Below, piece after piece: positions 34,717 to 43,325 of a stretch of 64,000 nucleotides of DNA. Source of the stretch: Rhodoplanes sp963712435 (GTDB lineage: Bacteria; Pseudomonadota; Alphaproteobacteria; Rhizobiales; Xanthobacteraceae); the NCBI GenBank assembly GCA_963712435.1, contig CAVQIB010000010.1:124001-188000 (forward strand). Direction: 5' to 3'. The notes under the pieces were generated by a model. That model did not search any database. It saw only the letters and a list, made by a program, of their open reading frames with translations, and was not told the origin of the DNA. Made by a program: the position numbers and the translations under genes. Numbering within the stretch: position 1 is the stretch's first letter; the number at the start of each line of letters is the position of its first letter.

Positions 34717-36502
34717 ATGTCCGTCGCCGCCAAGCTCTCGCCAACTGGAACCATCAAAGACCTCTATGACATCGGGGAAATGCCGCCGCTCGGATATGTT
34801 CCCGCCCAGATGCACGCCTGGCTGATCCGGCCGGAACGCTTCGGCAAACCCACGGAGGCGTTCCAGAAGGAAGTGGTGCCCACTCCGACGATCGCTGACG
34901 ACGAAGTGCTCGTCTATGTGATGGCGTCCGGCATCAATTACAACAATGTCTGGGCCGCCCTCGGCATTCCCGTCAATGTCATCGCCGCCCGCAACAAGGC
35001 CGGCGAAAAGGAGCCTTTCCATATCGGCGGCAGCGACGCGTCCGGCATCGTCTACAAGGTCGGCAAGGACGTCACCAACGTCAAGGTCGGCGATGAAGTC
35101 GTGATGCACTGCGCGCATTACAGCCGCGATTGTGCGTGGGTCAAAGACGGCGGCGATCCAATGTATTCGCCGACGTTCAAAATCTGGGGCTACGAGACCA
35201 ATTACGGCAGCTTCGCCCAGTTCACCCGGGTCCAGGCTCAGCAATGCATGCCGCGGCCCCAGCATATGAGCTGGGAAGAATCAGCATCCTACACCCTGGT
35301 CGCGGCCACCGCTTGGCGGATGCTGCATGGCTGGGGGCTGAATGCGATCAAGAAGGGCGATGTGGCGCTGATCTGGGGCGGCGCAGGCGGCCTCGGCTCG
35401 ATGGCGATCCAGATCGCGAAGGCGGCGGGCGCGACGTCGATCGCCGTTGTTTCGGGACAGGACAAGGTCGACTACTGCACGAAGCTCGGCGCCACGGGCT
35501 GCATCAACCGCAACGAATTCGATCACTGGGGGATGCTGCCGCACTGGAAAGACGGCGCCGGCTACAACAAGTGGCTGAAGGGCGTCCGGGGATTCGGGGC
35601 GAAAATCTGGGACGTGCTGGGCGAGAAGCGCGCTCCCAACATCGTGTTCGAGCATCCCGGCGAGACGACGATCCCGACGTCGATATTCGTGTGCGAAACC
35701 GGCGGGATGGTCGTGGTGTGCGCCGGCACCACGGGCTACAACGCGACCGTCGATCTGCGCTATTTGTGGATGCGGCAGAAGCGTCTCCAGGGCTCGCATT
35801 TCGCCAACACCGCGCAGGCCAACGAGATGAATCGAGCTGGCCCTTCGCGGCCAGTTGGACCCGTGCATGTCGCGCGTGTTCACCTACGATGATTTGCCGG
35901 TCGCCCATCAGCTGATGCACGATAACAAGCATCCACACGGCAACATGGCGGTGCTCGTTGGCGCGACGGAATTCGGCCTCGGCGCCACCGGCCAGGCGCC
36001 GATCACGCTGGAACATCCCGTCATGCCGAAAGACGACGTCCACACCACCCCGCATCCGTATCCGTTGTCGATGCCGCTTCCGAGCATCGCCGAGGGCGAG
36101 CCGGTGACGATCGCCGACGACGGCGCCAAGGTCAGCGAGCTGATGCACCTCGGCATTATCGCCTGCGCGCCGACCGATACCGTTGGTCAGGTGGCCAAGA
36201 CGATGATCGATAATGACATCCATGCGGTCGTCGTGATGGAGAGCGGCAAGGCGGTCGGCGTCGTGTCGCAGACCGACATGGTGCTTGCGCGCCAAGGCCG
36301 GACACTCGACAAAGCGCGGGCGACGCTGGTGCAAGACATCATGACGCCCGGTTGCGCCACCTGCGATGCAGGCATGCTTCTGAGTGAAGCGGTCAGCCTG
36401 ATGACCGGCCGGCGCATGCACCGCCTGGTGGTCACCGAGAACGATAAGCCGGTCGGCGTGCTCTCCATGACCGACGTCGTCCGCAGGATTCTCGCCGATT
36501 GA
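34717..36502 (+). CDS. Crotonyl-CoA carboxylase/reductase family protein fused to a C-terminal CBS pair, one-base frameshift
   Basis: With one frameshift repaired this is a 594-residue protein. Residues 1-430 are a medium-chain reductase of the Ccr type: KDLYDIGEMPPLGYVPAQMH, MASGINYNNVWAALGIPVNV, FHIGGSDASGIVYKVGKDVT, FKIWGYETNYGSFAQFTRVQ, ALIWGGAGGLGSMAIQIAKA and KRLQGSHFANTAQANEMN. The Asn, Glu and His of INYNN, GYET and GSHF are those linked to CO2 binding in Ccr. Near 35832 an extra C gives AATC, the two possible Asn codons AAT/AAC. The reading then continues ELALRGQLDPCMSRVFTYDD. Residues about 470-594 are two CBS motifs (VSELMHLGIIACAPTDTVGQ; VVVMESGKAVGVVSQTDMVL; VQDIMTPGCATCDAG; KPVGVLSMTDVVRRILAD) that usually bind adenosyl nucleotides. 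Ccr makes ethylmalonyl-CoA; control by AMP, ATP or S-adenosylmethionine through CBS is an inference. Confidence 0.85.
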
Positions 36503-36557
36503 GGTGATTGAAGCGAAGGGCGAGTAATCGCCCTAAATTTCCAGCGGGAACTGCAGG

Positions 36558-36590
36558 CCCGGGTCGGCGTCCGCCGGCCCGGGTTTTTTT
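36558..36590 (+). terminator. Strong rho-independent terminator after the reductase-CBS gene
   Basis: A 12-base stem CCCGGGTCGGCG (36558-36569) pairs with CGCCGGCCCGGG (36572-36583) with one G-U pair, followed by seven T (36584-36590). It lies 56 bases after the stop codon and ends the gene as a single unit. Confidence 0.88.
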
Positions 36591-36919
36591 CATGCCCCCG
36601 CACGAAGATCTGGATCGTGACGGCTCAAGCGCCTAGGCACGAAGCAGAGAGCGACGTGGCGTCAGCTTGGATTTGGACTGCGAAAAACGTCGCCGTCATA
36701 CCTTGTCTGGATTGCCGTCAAAAGGGGATGTCGAGGGCCGCGCCGGCTCCGCGCATGCGGGGCTGTGACCATGGGCCCTGCGGCTCTGCGCAGCCAGAGA
36801 TTTCGACAGGCGCACCCCCCGCCTTCCACACCCGCGTGTGAAATGCTAGGTGGGACGCCCCGGCCGCCTGGCGCCCACGGCCTCCCCGGCCCCCGATCCA
36901 CCTCACAAGACGGATTCTC
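36591..36919. other. Intergenic region before gshB
   Basis: About 330 bases. It contains CG-rich inverted stretches near 36735-36790 and 36850-36890 that resemble degraded repeats, and a GC-rich approach to gshB without a clear ribosome site. No gene is supported. Confidence 0.35.
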
Positions 36920-37864
36920 ATGTCGCTCCTCGTCGCCGTCCAGATGGACCCGATCGAGCGGATCAATATCCGCGGCGATTCGACCTTCGCCCTCCTGCTC
37001 GAAGCGCAGGCGCGCGGCCACCAGGTCGCCTACTACACGCCCGACCGGATGGCGCTGCACGACGGCGAGCTGTTTGCGACCGTGCGGGCGCTCGCGGTGC
37101 GCGACGAGGAAAGGAACCATTTCACGTTCGGCGAAGAAAAGCGCATCGAGCTCTCCGCCTTCGACGTGATCCTGATGCGGCAGGACCCGCCCTTCGACCT
37201 CGCCTATATCTCGGCGACGCATCTGCTCGAACGGGTGCATCCCGGCACGCTCGTCGTCAACGATCCCGCCCAGGTGCGCAACGCGCCGGAAAAGGTGTTC
37301 GTCACCCTGTTCCCCGAACTGATGCCGCCCACCCTGCTGACCCGCGACCTGTCCGAAATCAAGGCGTTCCGCGCCGAGCACGGCGACATCGTGATGAAAC
37401 CGCTCTACGGAAAGGGTGGCGAGGCGGTGTTCCGGCTCGCCGCCGAGGACCTCAATTTCGGCTCGCTCTACGACCTGTTCGCCAACACCTTCCGCGAGCC
37501 ATGGGTGGTGCAGAAATTCCTCCCCGCCGTGCGCTATGGCGACAAGCGCATCATCCTAGTGGACGGCGAGTTTGCCGGCGCGATCAACCGCGTGCCGCAG
37601 CCCGACGACCTGCGCTCCAACATGGTGCGCGGCGGCGTCGCCGAGGCGACCGAGCTCACCTGGCGCGAGCGCGAAATCTGCCAGAAGCTCGCCCAGCCCC
37701 TGCGCGAGCGCGGGCTATTGTTCGTCGGCATCGACGTGATCGACGGCTTCCTCACCGAGATCAATGTCACCTCGCCCACCGGCATCCGCGCCATCAAGAA
37801 TCTCGGCGGCCCTGACATCGCGGCGATGATCTGGGACAAGATCGAGGCGCGGCGGCGGGGGTGA
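36920..37864 (+). CDS. gshB: Glutathione synthetase
   Basis: 314 residues of the ATP-grasp GshB family, joining gamma-glutamylcysteine and glycine with ATP. SLLVAVQMDPIERINIRGDS and TFALLLEAQARGHQVAYYTP form the N-domain; DVILMRQDPPFDLAYISATH is the substrate contact, and FVTLFPELMPPTLLTRDLSE, DIVMKPLYGKGGEAVFRLAA and FLPAVRYGDKRIILVDGEFA build the ATP-grasp. FVGIDVIDGFLTEINVTSPT carries the metal-binding acidic and Asn residues. In most relatives gshB directly follows yraN; here several genes separate them, suggesting a local insertion or rearrangement. It appears monocistronic. Confidence 0.96.
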   Translation: MSLLVAVQMDPIERINIRGDSTFALLLEAQARGHQVAYYTPDRMALHDGELFATVRALAVRDEERNHFTFGEEKRIELSAFDVILMRQDPPFDLAYISATHLLERVHPGTLVVNDPAQVRNAPEKVFVTLFPELMPPTLLTRDLSEIKAFRAEHGDIVMKPLYGKGGEAVFRLAAEDLNFGSLYDLFANTFREPWVVQKFLPAVRYGDKRIILVDGEFAGAINRVPQPDDLRSNMVRGGVAEATELTWREREICQKLAQPLRERGLLFVGIDVIDGFLTEINVTSPTGIRAIKNLGGPDIAAMIWDKIEARRRG

Positions 37865-38048
37865 ATGCCGGCGGGGATTGCTTTCCGACCAGTTTGGCGA
37901 CCGCCGGGAAGCGCGGTATTATGGCGCAAGCGCCAGTGGCCGACTTTGAAGGGGTCTGGCCATGAGTGTACCTTGCAAAGTTTCTTGGTTTAGGCGTTTG
38001 GTCGGCGGCCGTTCTGTTCTCAAGCGCACGCGCTCAAGCTGGGCACAC

Positions 38049-38744
38049 CTACTTTATTGATTTCTTTATTGCTTTTAGTTCTTCCTCTGTGCCCAGCCAG
38101 CTTGGGGTCCGTTGCCAAACGGTGACCCAAACCTCTCCGTCCTGTGCAACGCGGTCGAGCCCTCGGGAATTGTACGTCCCAACATTGACGCTTGAGGTTG
38201 CCCCTGAAACCAGTAACGCCTTTGCCAGCGCCTCTGCGGAGGCCTCCGTTCCTTTTCCGCCATCAATATACACCCCAGTCTTGCCCGGCTCGGCTGCGAT
38301 GGGGGTCATGTTCCACTCGACGGGCCAACCCGCTTCGCGAAGCAAGAAGTACAGCATGTGCGTTAGCCCCTGCGCATCGTACACGGCTGGATCGTACCTA
38401 AACTGGATTGGGGCGACAGGCTGGTCCTTCAATTCGGCGAAGAACTTCTCCTTCGACATCAAAAACTGCCGAGGCTTCTGTTGGCGTCTGATGTGCACCA
38501 CCAGTTCCTTGGCTTTCAGCTCGGCCTCCTTGGTTCGCGCGTTGGCCTCGGCCAGCTGCACTTCCATTGCTCGGTTTCTGCCGTCCGCTTGTTCGTCCCT
38601 GATCCCATCCGACCAGAATTGGATCATGGTGAAGACTACAACGCCGGCAGTGAAGAATGCAGCTACGCCGCCACACAAAATGATGCCGACCCACGAAACC
38701 CCATACCACCAGTCGGCGTGGTCAGGAGACAGGCCCCACGACAT
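38049..38744 (-). CDS. Membrane-anchored hypothetical protein of lower GC
   Basis: 231 residues. The N-terminus holds one or two hydrophobic segments (WYGVSWVGIILCGGVAAFFT, then AGVVVFTMIQFW), followed by a charged helix with heptad character (AMEVQLAEANARTKEAELKA) and a soluble domain (FRYDPAVYDAQGLTHMLYFL; LREAGWPVEWNMTPIAAEPG; TGVYIDGGKGTEASAEALAK). The layout is an inner-membrane anchor, a coiled coil and a small alpha/beta domain. Related proteins of this shape are common orphan genes in Bradyrhizobium genomic islands. GC content is about 10 points below the surrounding genes, indicating transfer. No function is recognised. Confidence 0.7.
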   Translation of the reverse strand: MSWGLSPDHADWWYGVSWVGIILCGGVAAFFTAGVVVFTMIQFWSDGIRDEQADGRNRAMEVQLAEANARTKEAELKAKELVVHIRRQQKPRQFLMSKEKFFAELKDQPVAPIQFRYDPAVYDAQGLTHMLYFLLREAGWPVEWNMTPIAAEPGKTGVYIDGGKGTEASAEALAKALLVSGATSSVNVGTYNSRGLDRVAQDGEVWVTVWQRTPSWLGTEEELKAIKKSIK

Positions 38745-38945
38745 TGATCAGCGCACCTTTGAACTGACGATCTATATCTTGCCATAGCACGTGATGGCAG
38801 GCCGTCGGCGTCGGGATTAGCGGCGTCGAGGCGCAAACGCGCGCACGATTAAAGCAGCGGACCAGTCCGTAAAGGAAGCACGCCGTGTGGGCGCGCGGGA
38901 CGTGCCGCCTGCTAACCAAGCGACCGCCGGGACGTAGCGTGTGTA

Positions 38946-38973
38946 TTGACAAGCAACTGTCTATAGTTAGATT
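38946..38973 (+). promoter_or_regulatory. Candidate sigma70 promoter of the Xre-RES operon
   Basis: TTGACA (38946-38951) and TAGATT (38968-38973) are 16 bases apart, ending 23 bases before the antitoxin start. The -35 box also lies in GACA-N6-TGTC (38948-38961), an inverted repeat that could be the antitoxin's own operator. Autorepression is typical of this family but is inferred here. Confidence 0.55.
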
Positions 38974-38996
38974 ACGCATACAAATGGACGGGCACC

Positions 38997-39443
38997 GTGA
39001 GCACAGCCGCCGAGTTCGAGCTTCCAACCGCAGCGCCAGGCGTGCTCGCGGCGGACGGCTTGCATGATCGCAAGGTGAGGGAGCGCCTGTCGCCCGCAGC
39101 GGTCCGGCTATTTCTGCGGCTGGCCGATCTCTGGCGGCTTGCGGTCGACCAGCGGCGCGCGCTGCTCGGGGATATTTCCCGGCCGACCTACTATAATTGG
39201 CAGAATGGGAAAGTCGGCGCGCTCTCGCGCGACCAGCTCGAGCGCATCTCGCTTGTGCTCGGCATCCATAAGGGACTGAAGCTGCTCTTCGCCGACGAGG
39301 CGAGCGCGACCCGCTGGTTCGCGAGCCCGAACCGGGACCTGCCGTTCGGCGGGCAATCGCCGCTCGACCGCGCCCTGCGCGGCAGCATCGACGATCTCTT
39401 CGCGGTGCGCCGCTATATCGATGCGTGGCGCGGGATGAAATGA
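38997..39443 (+). CDS. Antitoxin of the Xre/MbcA/ParS family
   Basis: 148 residues. After a variable lead, RLSPAAVRLFLRLADLWRLA and ISRPTYYNWQNGKVGALSRD form the helix-turn-helix-like N-domain of Xre-type antitoxins paired with RES toxins. LERISLVLGIHKGLKLLFAD and ASATRWFASPNRDLPFGGQS, then LDRALRGSIDDLFAVRRYID, are the C-terminal ParS/MbcA toxin-binding region (PF09722 type). Translation starts at GTG 38997. Its stop overlaps the toxin start in ATGA, so the two are coupled. It should bind its own promoter, where an inverted repeat overlaps a TTGACA box. Confidence 0.9.
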   Translation: MSTAAEFELPTAAPGVLAADGLHDRKVRERLSPAAVRLFLRLADLWRLAVDQRRALLGDISRPTYYNWQNGKVGALSRDQLERISLVLGIHKGLKLLFADEASATRWFASPNRDLPFGGQSPLDRALRGSIDDLFAVRRYIDAWRGMK

Positions 39444-40141
39444 GTGCGCCGGCCCGCGCACGGATCCACGCATCCACCCACCGCCTGATCGCCAGCCGTT
39501 TTCCGACGGTCGGCGCCTTCGACGATATCGCGACCGACAAGGACGAATTGGCGATCGCCTTTCTCCTGGAATCGGTCACCAATGACCGGCTCGCCATCCT
39601 GTCGCGCCGACTGCCGCTGCTACCGCCGGAGGACATCGTCCAGGGGCCGGGCGCAAGCCTGGTGATGGCTGCCTTCCTTCATGCCGATCCGGCAGGCGGT
39701 CGGTTCACCGATGGGCGGCTGGGCGCGTGGTACGCTTCGCTCGACGTCGCGACCGCAATCGCCGAAACCCTCCATCACAGCACGCGCCGGCTTCGCCTCT
39801 CGGCTGGCGCGTTCCCGACCAGCATCCAGATGCGTCAACTGATCGGGAGCATCGACTGCGATCTCGTCGACATCCGCGGACAACGCATCAGCCGGCCGGA
39901 CCTCTACGATCCCGAGGATTACGCCGCCGGTCAGACGTTCGGCGCGCGTGTGCGCTGGCCCGCGTCGGGACCCGGCGAGAACGGAATCGTTTACGACAGC
40001 GTGCGCCGCGCCGGCGGCACGAATGTCTGTCTCTACCGCCCGCCGCTGGTCGCCCTGCCGCCGCGGCAGGGCGACCACTATGAATACCGGTGGGATGCGG
40101 CCGGCGAGGTCACGGTGCTGAAGCTCACCAGCGTCGGTTAG
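39440..40141 (+). CDS. RES-domain toxin
   Basis: 233 residues with a RES domain, an ADP-ribosyltransferase-like fold that in studied systems degrades NAD+. The Arg, Glu and Ser that give the name are visible: HASTHRLIASRFPTVGAFDD near the start, RLGAWYASLDVATAIAETLH in the middle (Tyr and Glu), and NGIVYDSVRRAGGTNVCLYR late (Ser). The start ATG 39440 overlaps the antitoxin stop. Expression of the toxin alone should deplete NAD+. The RES-Xre pair lies beside the low-GC membrane gene at 38049, forming a small accessory block. Confidence 0.9.
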   Translation: MSAPARARIHASTHRLIASRFPTVGAFDDIATDKDELAIAFLLESVTNDRLAILSRRLPLLPPEDIVQGPGASLVMAAFLHADPAGGRFTDGRLGAWYASLDVATAIAETLHHSTRRLRLSAGAFPTSIQMRQLIGSIDCDLVDIRGQRISRPDLYDPEDYAAGQTFGARVRWPASGPGENGIVYDSVRRAGGTNVCLYRPPLVALPPRQGDHYEYRWDAAGEVTVLKLTSVG

Positions 40142-40185
40142 CGGTAACGACAAGATCGAGGCGCGGCGGCGGGGTGAAGCAACTC

Positions 40186-40222
40186 CCTCCCCCGCCTGCG
40201 GGGGAGGGTTGGGGAGGGGGTC
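40186..40222. repeat. CTCCCCC palindrome, REP-type
   Basis: CCCTCCCCCGCCTGCGGGGG followed by AGGG forms a near-perfect hairpin, then GTTGGGGAGGGGG. It is followed by GATGCGCGGGTCAGGCCCGC, a second small palindrome. Similar short palindromes occur at 16954 and 46841. It separates the convergent RES toxin and cytochrome genes and could act as a two-way terminator. Confidence 0.6.
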
Positions 40223-40292
40223 AATGGATGCGCGGGTCAGGCCCGCGTAAGACAAGTCGGGTTTATATGGCGGCATGCCTCAGCATGCATCG

Positions 40293-41372
40293 TTACGGCT
40301 TCTTCCCCTCCCCCGCCTTCTCCGCCTTCAGCTTCTCGATCGCGGCGCGGATCGGCGCGTAGGGCCCGTATTTGTGCTGCTGTTCGGAAAAGCTGTCGGC
40401 ATAGGGGCCGTAGGGCGCGTCGATCGGCTTCAGCACCAGGTTCGGGAAATCCTTGTCGAGCCCCGCCTTTTGCGGACGGGGCTGCGCGACCATGTAGGCC
40501 GCCACGTCCCAGGCTTCCTCGACCGAAAGCTGCGGGTCGAGATAGTCGGTGCCGTGCGGCATGTTGAAATGCACGAAATTGGCCGCGGTGATCAGCCGAT
40601 TCATCCCCGCGCCGTCATTGAAGCTGCCCGGCCCCCAGAGCGGCGGGACGAGGAAGCCCAGATCGGTGACCGCGCCGCTGCGGGGAATGCCCGCGCCGTC
40701 GCCGGCATGGCAGAACAGGCAGGCCTTGGCATACACCGCCTTGCCGCGCTCGGGGTCGGCGGCGCGGTCGAGCTCGGGCATGTCGCCCGACCCGTAGCCG
40801 GTGAGCTTCTCGCCCGCCGGCAGGCCCGTCGAGAGGAACTTGATATAGGCGACGAAGGCCTGCATTTCGGCCGACCCCGCCGGCAGCGCGCGCCCGTTCA
40901 TGCTGCGCGTCATGCAGCTGTTGAGCCGGTCTTCGAGCGAGATCTCCGCACCGCTGCGCGCGCTGTATGCGGGGAAATCGGCGATCAGCCCGTAGATCGG
41001 CAACCCGAATTTTTTCGTGCCGGCATGCAGGTGGCAGTTCGCGCAGGCGAGGCTGTTGCCGGCGTAGCGCATGGCGGGATCGGCCACGTCCGGGCCGATA
41101 TGGGCGTAGGTCGCGGTGAACAGGTCGCGCCCGCGCCGCACCGCCTGGCCATAGGCGTCGTTCGGCAGCGCGCCGACCTCGGGCGGGCTCCAGGTCCGAT
41201 CGATCGGCGGCGCGCCCGAGGCGGGCGCAGGCGCGCCCTGGCCAAGCGCGGGCGGCGGCGGGGCGAGCATGCAGACGGCGACCGCGAGGGCCGCGGCGGC
41301 CTGCGCGCCGAAGTGGCGGATAGCGGCGAGGCGCAGCGGCGGTCGCGCCGGCTTGGTCGGATCGGAGTGCAT
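40293..41372 (-). CDS. Diheme c-type cytochrome, TsdA (thiosulfate dehydrogenase)-like
   Basis: 359 residues with a long signal region (AAAALAVAVCMLAPPPPALG). Two heme sites are present: CANCH in NSLACANCHLHAGTKKFGLP and CLFCH in YAKACLFCHAGDGAGIPRSG. Between and after them lie SLEDRLNSCMTRSMNGRALP, EMQAFVAYIKFLSTGLPAGE, LVPPLWGPGSFNDGAGMNRL, ANFVHFNMPHGTDYLDPQLS and EEAWDVAAYMVAQPRPQ, the order found in TsdA, which joins two thiosulfates to tetrathionate or works in reverse. The Cys in NSCMTRSMNG is conserved in the family and could be a heme ligand. It is monocistronic. A likely persulfide-type sensor is at 54855, but a link is not shown. Confidence 0.82.
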   Translation of the reverse strand: MHSDPTKPARPPLRLAAIRHFGAQAAAALAVAVCMLAPPPPALGQGAPAPASGAPPIDRTWSPPEVGALPNDAYGQAVRRGRDLFTATYAHIGPDVADPAMRYAGNSLACANCHLHAGTKKFGLPIYGLIADFPAYSARSGAEISLEDRLNSCMTRSMNGRALPAGSAEMQAFVAYIKFLSTGLPAGEKLTGYGSGDMPELDRAADPERGKAVYAKACLFCHAGDGAGIPRSGAVTDLGFLVPPLWGPGSFNDGAGMNRLITAANFVHFNMPHGTDYLDPQLSVEEAWDVAAYMVAQPRPQKAGLDKDFPNLVLKPIDAPYGPYADSFSEQQHKYGPYAPIRAAIEKLKAEKAGEGKKP

Positions 41373-41559
41373 GGGTCCCTCTGGACTGATTCCAAAAGAT
41401 CACTCTATCGGGAAGAATTCACGCGCGAAACGGCGTGCAGGGCTGTGCGCGCTCGCTCCAGCTCAGCCGTCCGCGGTGGTGTTGCGGCGCTTGTTCTCTA
41501 AACGTTCTTGCCAGCGCATGCGGATTCCGCTAGCATTGTACGTCTTGTCGGGGGCGCGC

Positions 41560-43098
41560 ATGGTGCAGCGGGTGTCGACGGTGGCGTTCGAGGGCATTGA
41601 GGCGCGCGCCGTCGACGTGCAGGTCCAGGTCGCGCCGGGACTGCCCGCCTTCCACGTGGTCGGATTGCCGGACAAGGCGGTGTCGGAGGCGCGCGAGCGC
41701 GTGCGCGCGGCGCTGACCGCCTCGGGCCTCGCGCTGCCCGCGCGCCGCATCATCGTCAATCTCGCCCCGGCCGACCTGCCCAAGGAGGGCAGCCATTACG
41801 ACCTGCCGATCGCGCTCGGCCTGATGGCGGCGATCGGGGCGATCCCGCCCGATGCGGTCGAGGGCCACACGGTGCTGGGCGAACTCGGGCTCGACGGCTC
41901 GATCGCGCCGGTTGCGGGGGTGCTGCCGGCGGCGATCGGTGCGAATGCACGCGGCGAAGCGCTGATCTGTCCTTACCCCTGCGGGCCGGAAGCGGCCTGG
42001 GCGAGCCCGGACATGGAGATCATCGCCCCGGCCTCGCTCATCCAGCTCGCCAACCATTTCAAGGGCGCGCAGGTGCTGTCGCGCCCGCAGCCGCGCATTC
42101 GCGAAGCGCAGGCGCAAAGCCTCGACCTCAAGGACATCAAGGGCCAGGAAAGCGGCAAGCGCGCGCTCGAAGTGGCCGCCGCCGGCGGGCACAATCTGCT
42201 GCTGGTCGGGCCGCCCGGCGCGGGAAAATCGATGCTCGCCGCGCGGCTGCCCTCGATCCTGCCGCCGCTTTCGCCGCCGGAACTCCTGGAAGTGTCGATG
42301 ATCGCCTCGGTCGCGGGCGAAATCGAAGGCGGCGCGCTCACCGACCGGCGGCCGTTCCGCAGTCCGCACCACTCGGCGAGCATGCCGGCGCTGGTCGGCG
42401 GCGGGCTGCGCGCGCGGCCGGGGGAAATCTCGCTTGCGCATAACGGCGTGCTGTTTCTCGATGAACTGCCCGAATTCGATCCGCGCGTGCTCGACGCGCT
42501 GCGCCAGCCCCTGGAGAGCGGCGAGGTGGCGATCGCGCGCGCCAATCATCGCGTCACCTATCCAGCGCGCTTCATGCTGGTCGCCGCGATGAACCCGTGC
42601 CGCTGCGGACGCGCGAGCGAGCCGGGCTATTCCTGCCGGCGCGGGCCGGTGGCGCGCTGCGCCGCCGAGTACCAGGCCCGCCTGTCCGGGCCGCTGCTCG
42701 ACCGCATCGATCTGCATGTCGACATTCCCGCCGTGACGGCGGCGGACCTGATCTTGCCGCCGCCCGCGGAAGGCAGCCGCGAAGTGGCCTTGCGCGTCGC
42801 CCAGGCGCGCGAGCGCCAGGCGCGCCGCTATGCCCGCCTCGGTCACCCGCATGTCCGCACCAATGCGGCGGTGCAGGGCTCGGTGCTGGAGGAGGTGGCG
42901 AAGCCGGACAGCGCCGGCCTCAAGCTCCTGCGCGACGCCGCCGAAGCCATGCGGCTGTCGGCGCGCGGCTATCATCGCGTGCTCCGGATCGCGCGCACGC
43001 TCGCCGACCTCGACGACAACGAGACGGTCGCCCGCATCCATCTCGCCGAAGCGCTGTCTTATCGCCTCGCAGCCGACGATTTGCGGCGGGCGGCGTGA
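41560..43098 (+). CDS. YifB/ComM family Mg chelatase-like AAA+ ATPase
   Basis: 512 residues. The N-terminal Lon-protease-like domain (VAFEGIEARAVDVQVQVAPG; FHVVGLPDKAVSEARERVRA; IIVNLAPADLPKEGSHYDLP) is followed by an AAA+ module: Walker A LLLVGPPGAGKSMLAARLPS, RPFRSPHHSASMPALVGGG, Walker B NGVLFLDELPEFDPRVLDAL, and the Cys cluster MNPCRCG with the later YSCRRGPVARC. The C-terminal LSARGYHRVLRIARTLADLD is the Mg_chelatase_C domain. ComM is a hexameric helicase that aids branch migration during natural transformation. The start ATG 41560 gives the standard MVQRVSTVAFEG. It appears monocistronic. Confidence 0.95.
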   Translation: MVQRVSTVAFEGIEARAVDVQVQVAPGLPAFHVVGLPDKAVSEARERVRAALTASGLALPARRIIVNLAPADLPKEGSHYDLPIALGLMAAIGAIPPDAVEGHTVLGELGLDGSIAPVAGVLPAAIGANARGEALICPYPCGPEAAWASPDMEIIAPASLIQLANHFKGAQVLSRPQPRIREAQAQSLDLKDIKGQESGKRALEVAAAGGHNLLLVGPPGAGKSMLAARLPSILPPLSPPELLEVSMIASVAGEIEGGALTDRRPFRSPHHSASMPALVGGGLRARPGEISLAHNGVLFLDELPEFDPRVLDALRQPLESGEVAIARANHRVTYPARFMLVAAMNPCRCGRASEPGYSCRRGPVARCAAEYQARLSGPLLDRIDLHVDIPAVTAADLILPPPAEGSREVALRVAQARERQARRYARLGHPHVRTNAAVQGSVLEEVAKPDSAGLKLLRDAAEAMRLSARGYHRVLRIARTLADLDDNETVARIHLAEALSYRLAADDLRRAA

Positions 43099-43325
43099 CC
43101 CCTGCCATCGCCAAGCCCGCCGCACGCAGGTCGGCCGAGGTCAGGTTTTTTCAGGTGCGCGGCCGGATCGGACGCGAAAAGTCTTGATTGGGCAATTGCT
43201 TTTTGGCCCTATTGTCACAAATCCGTGCCCGCTATGTGCATAGTGGCGCGGTGGGGCGAACGGCGTTTTTCCATGTGCATTTCGCGAGCTGGAATCGCCT
43301 AGGATCGCCGCGCCGGGAGCGATCG
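43099..43325. other. Intergenic region before olsB
   Basis: About 225 bases containing a less GC-rich patch (TTGATTGGGCAATTGC and a TATTGT downstream near 43184-43220) that may be the olsB promoter. No gene is supported in the stretch. Confidence 0.35.
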
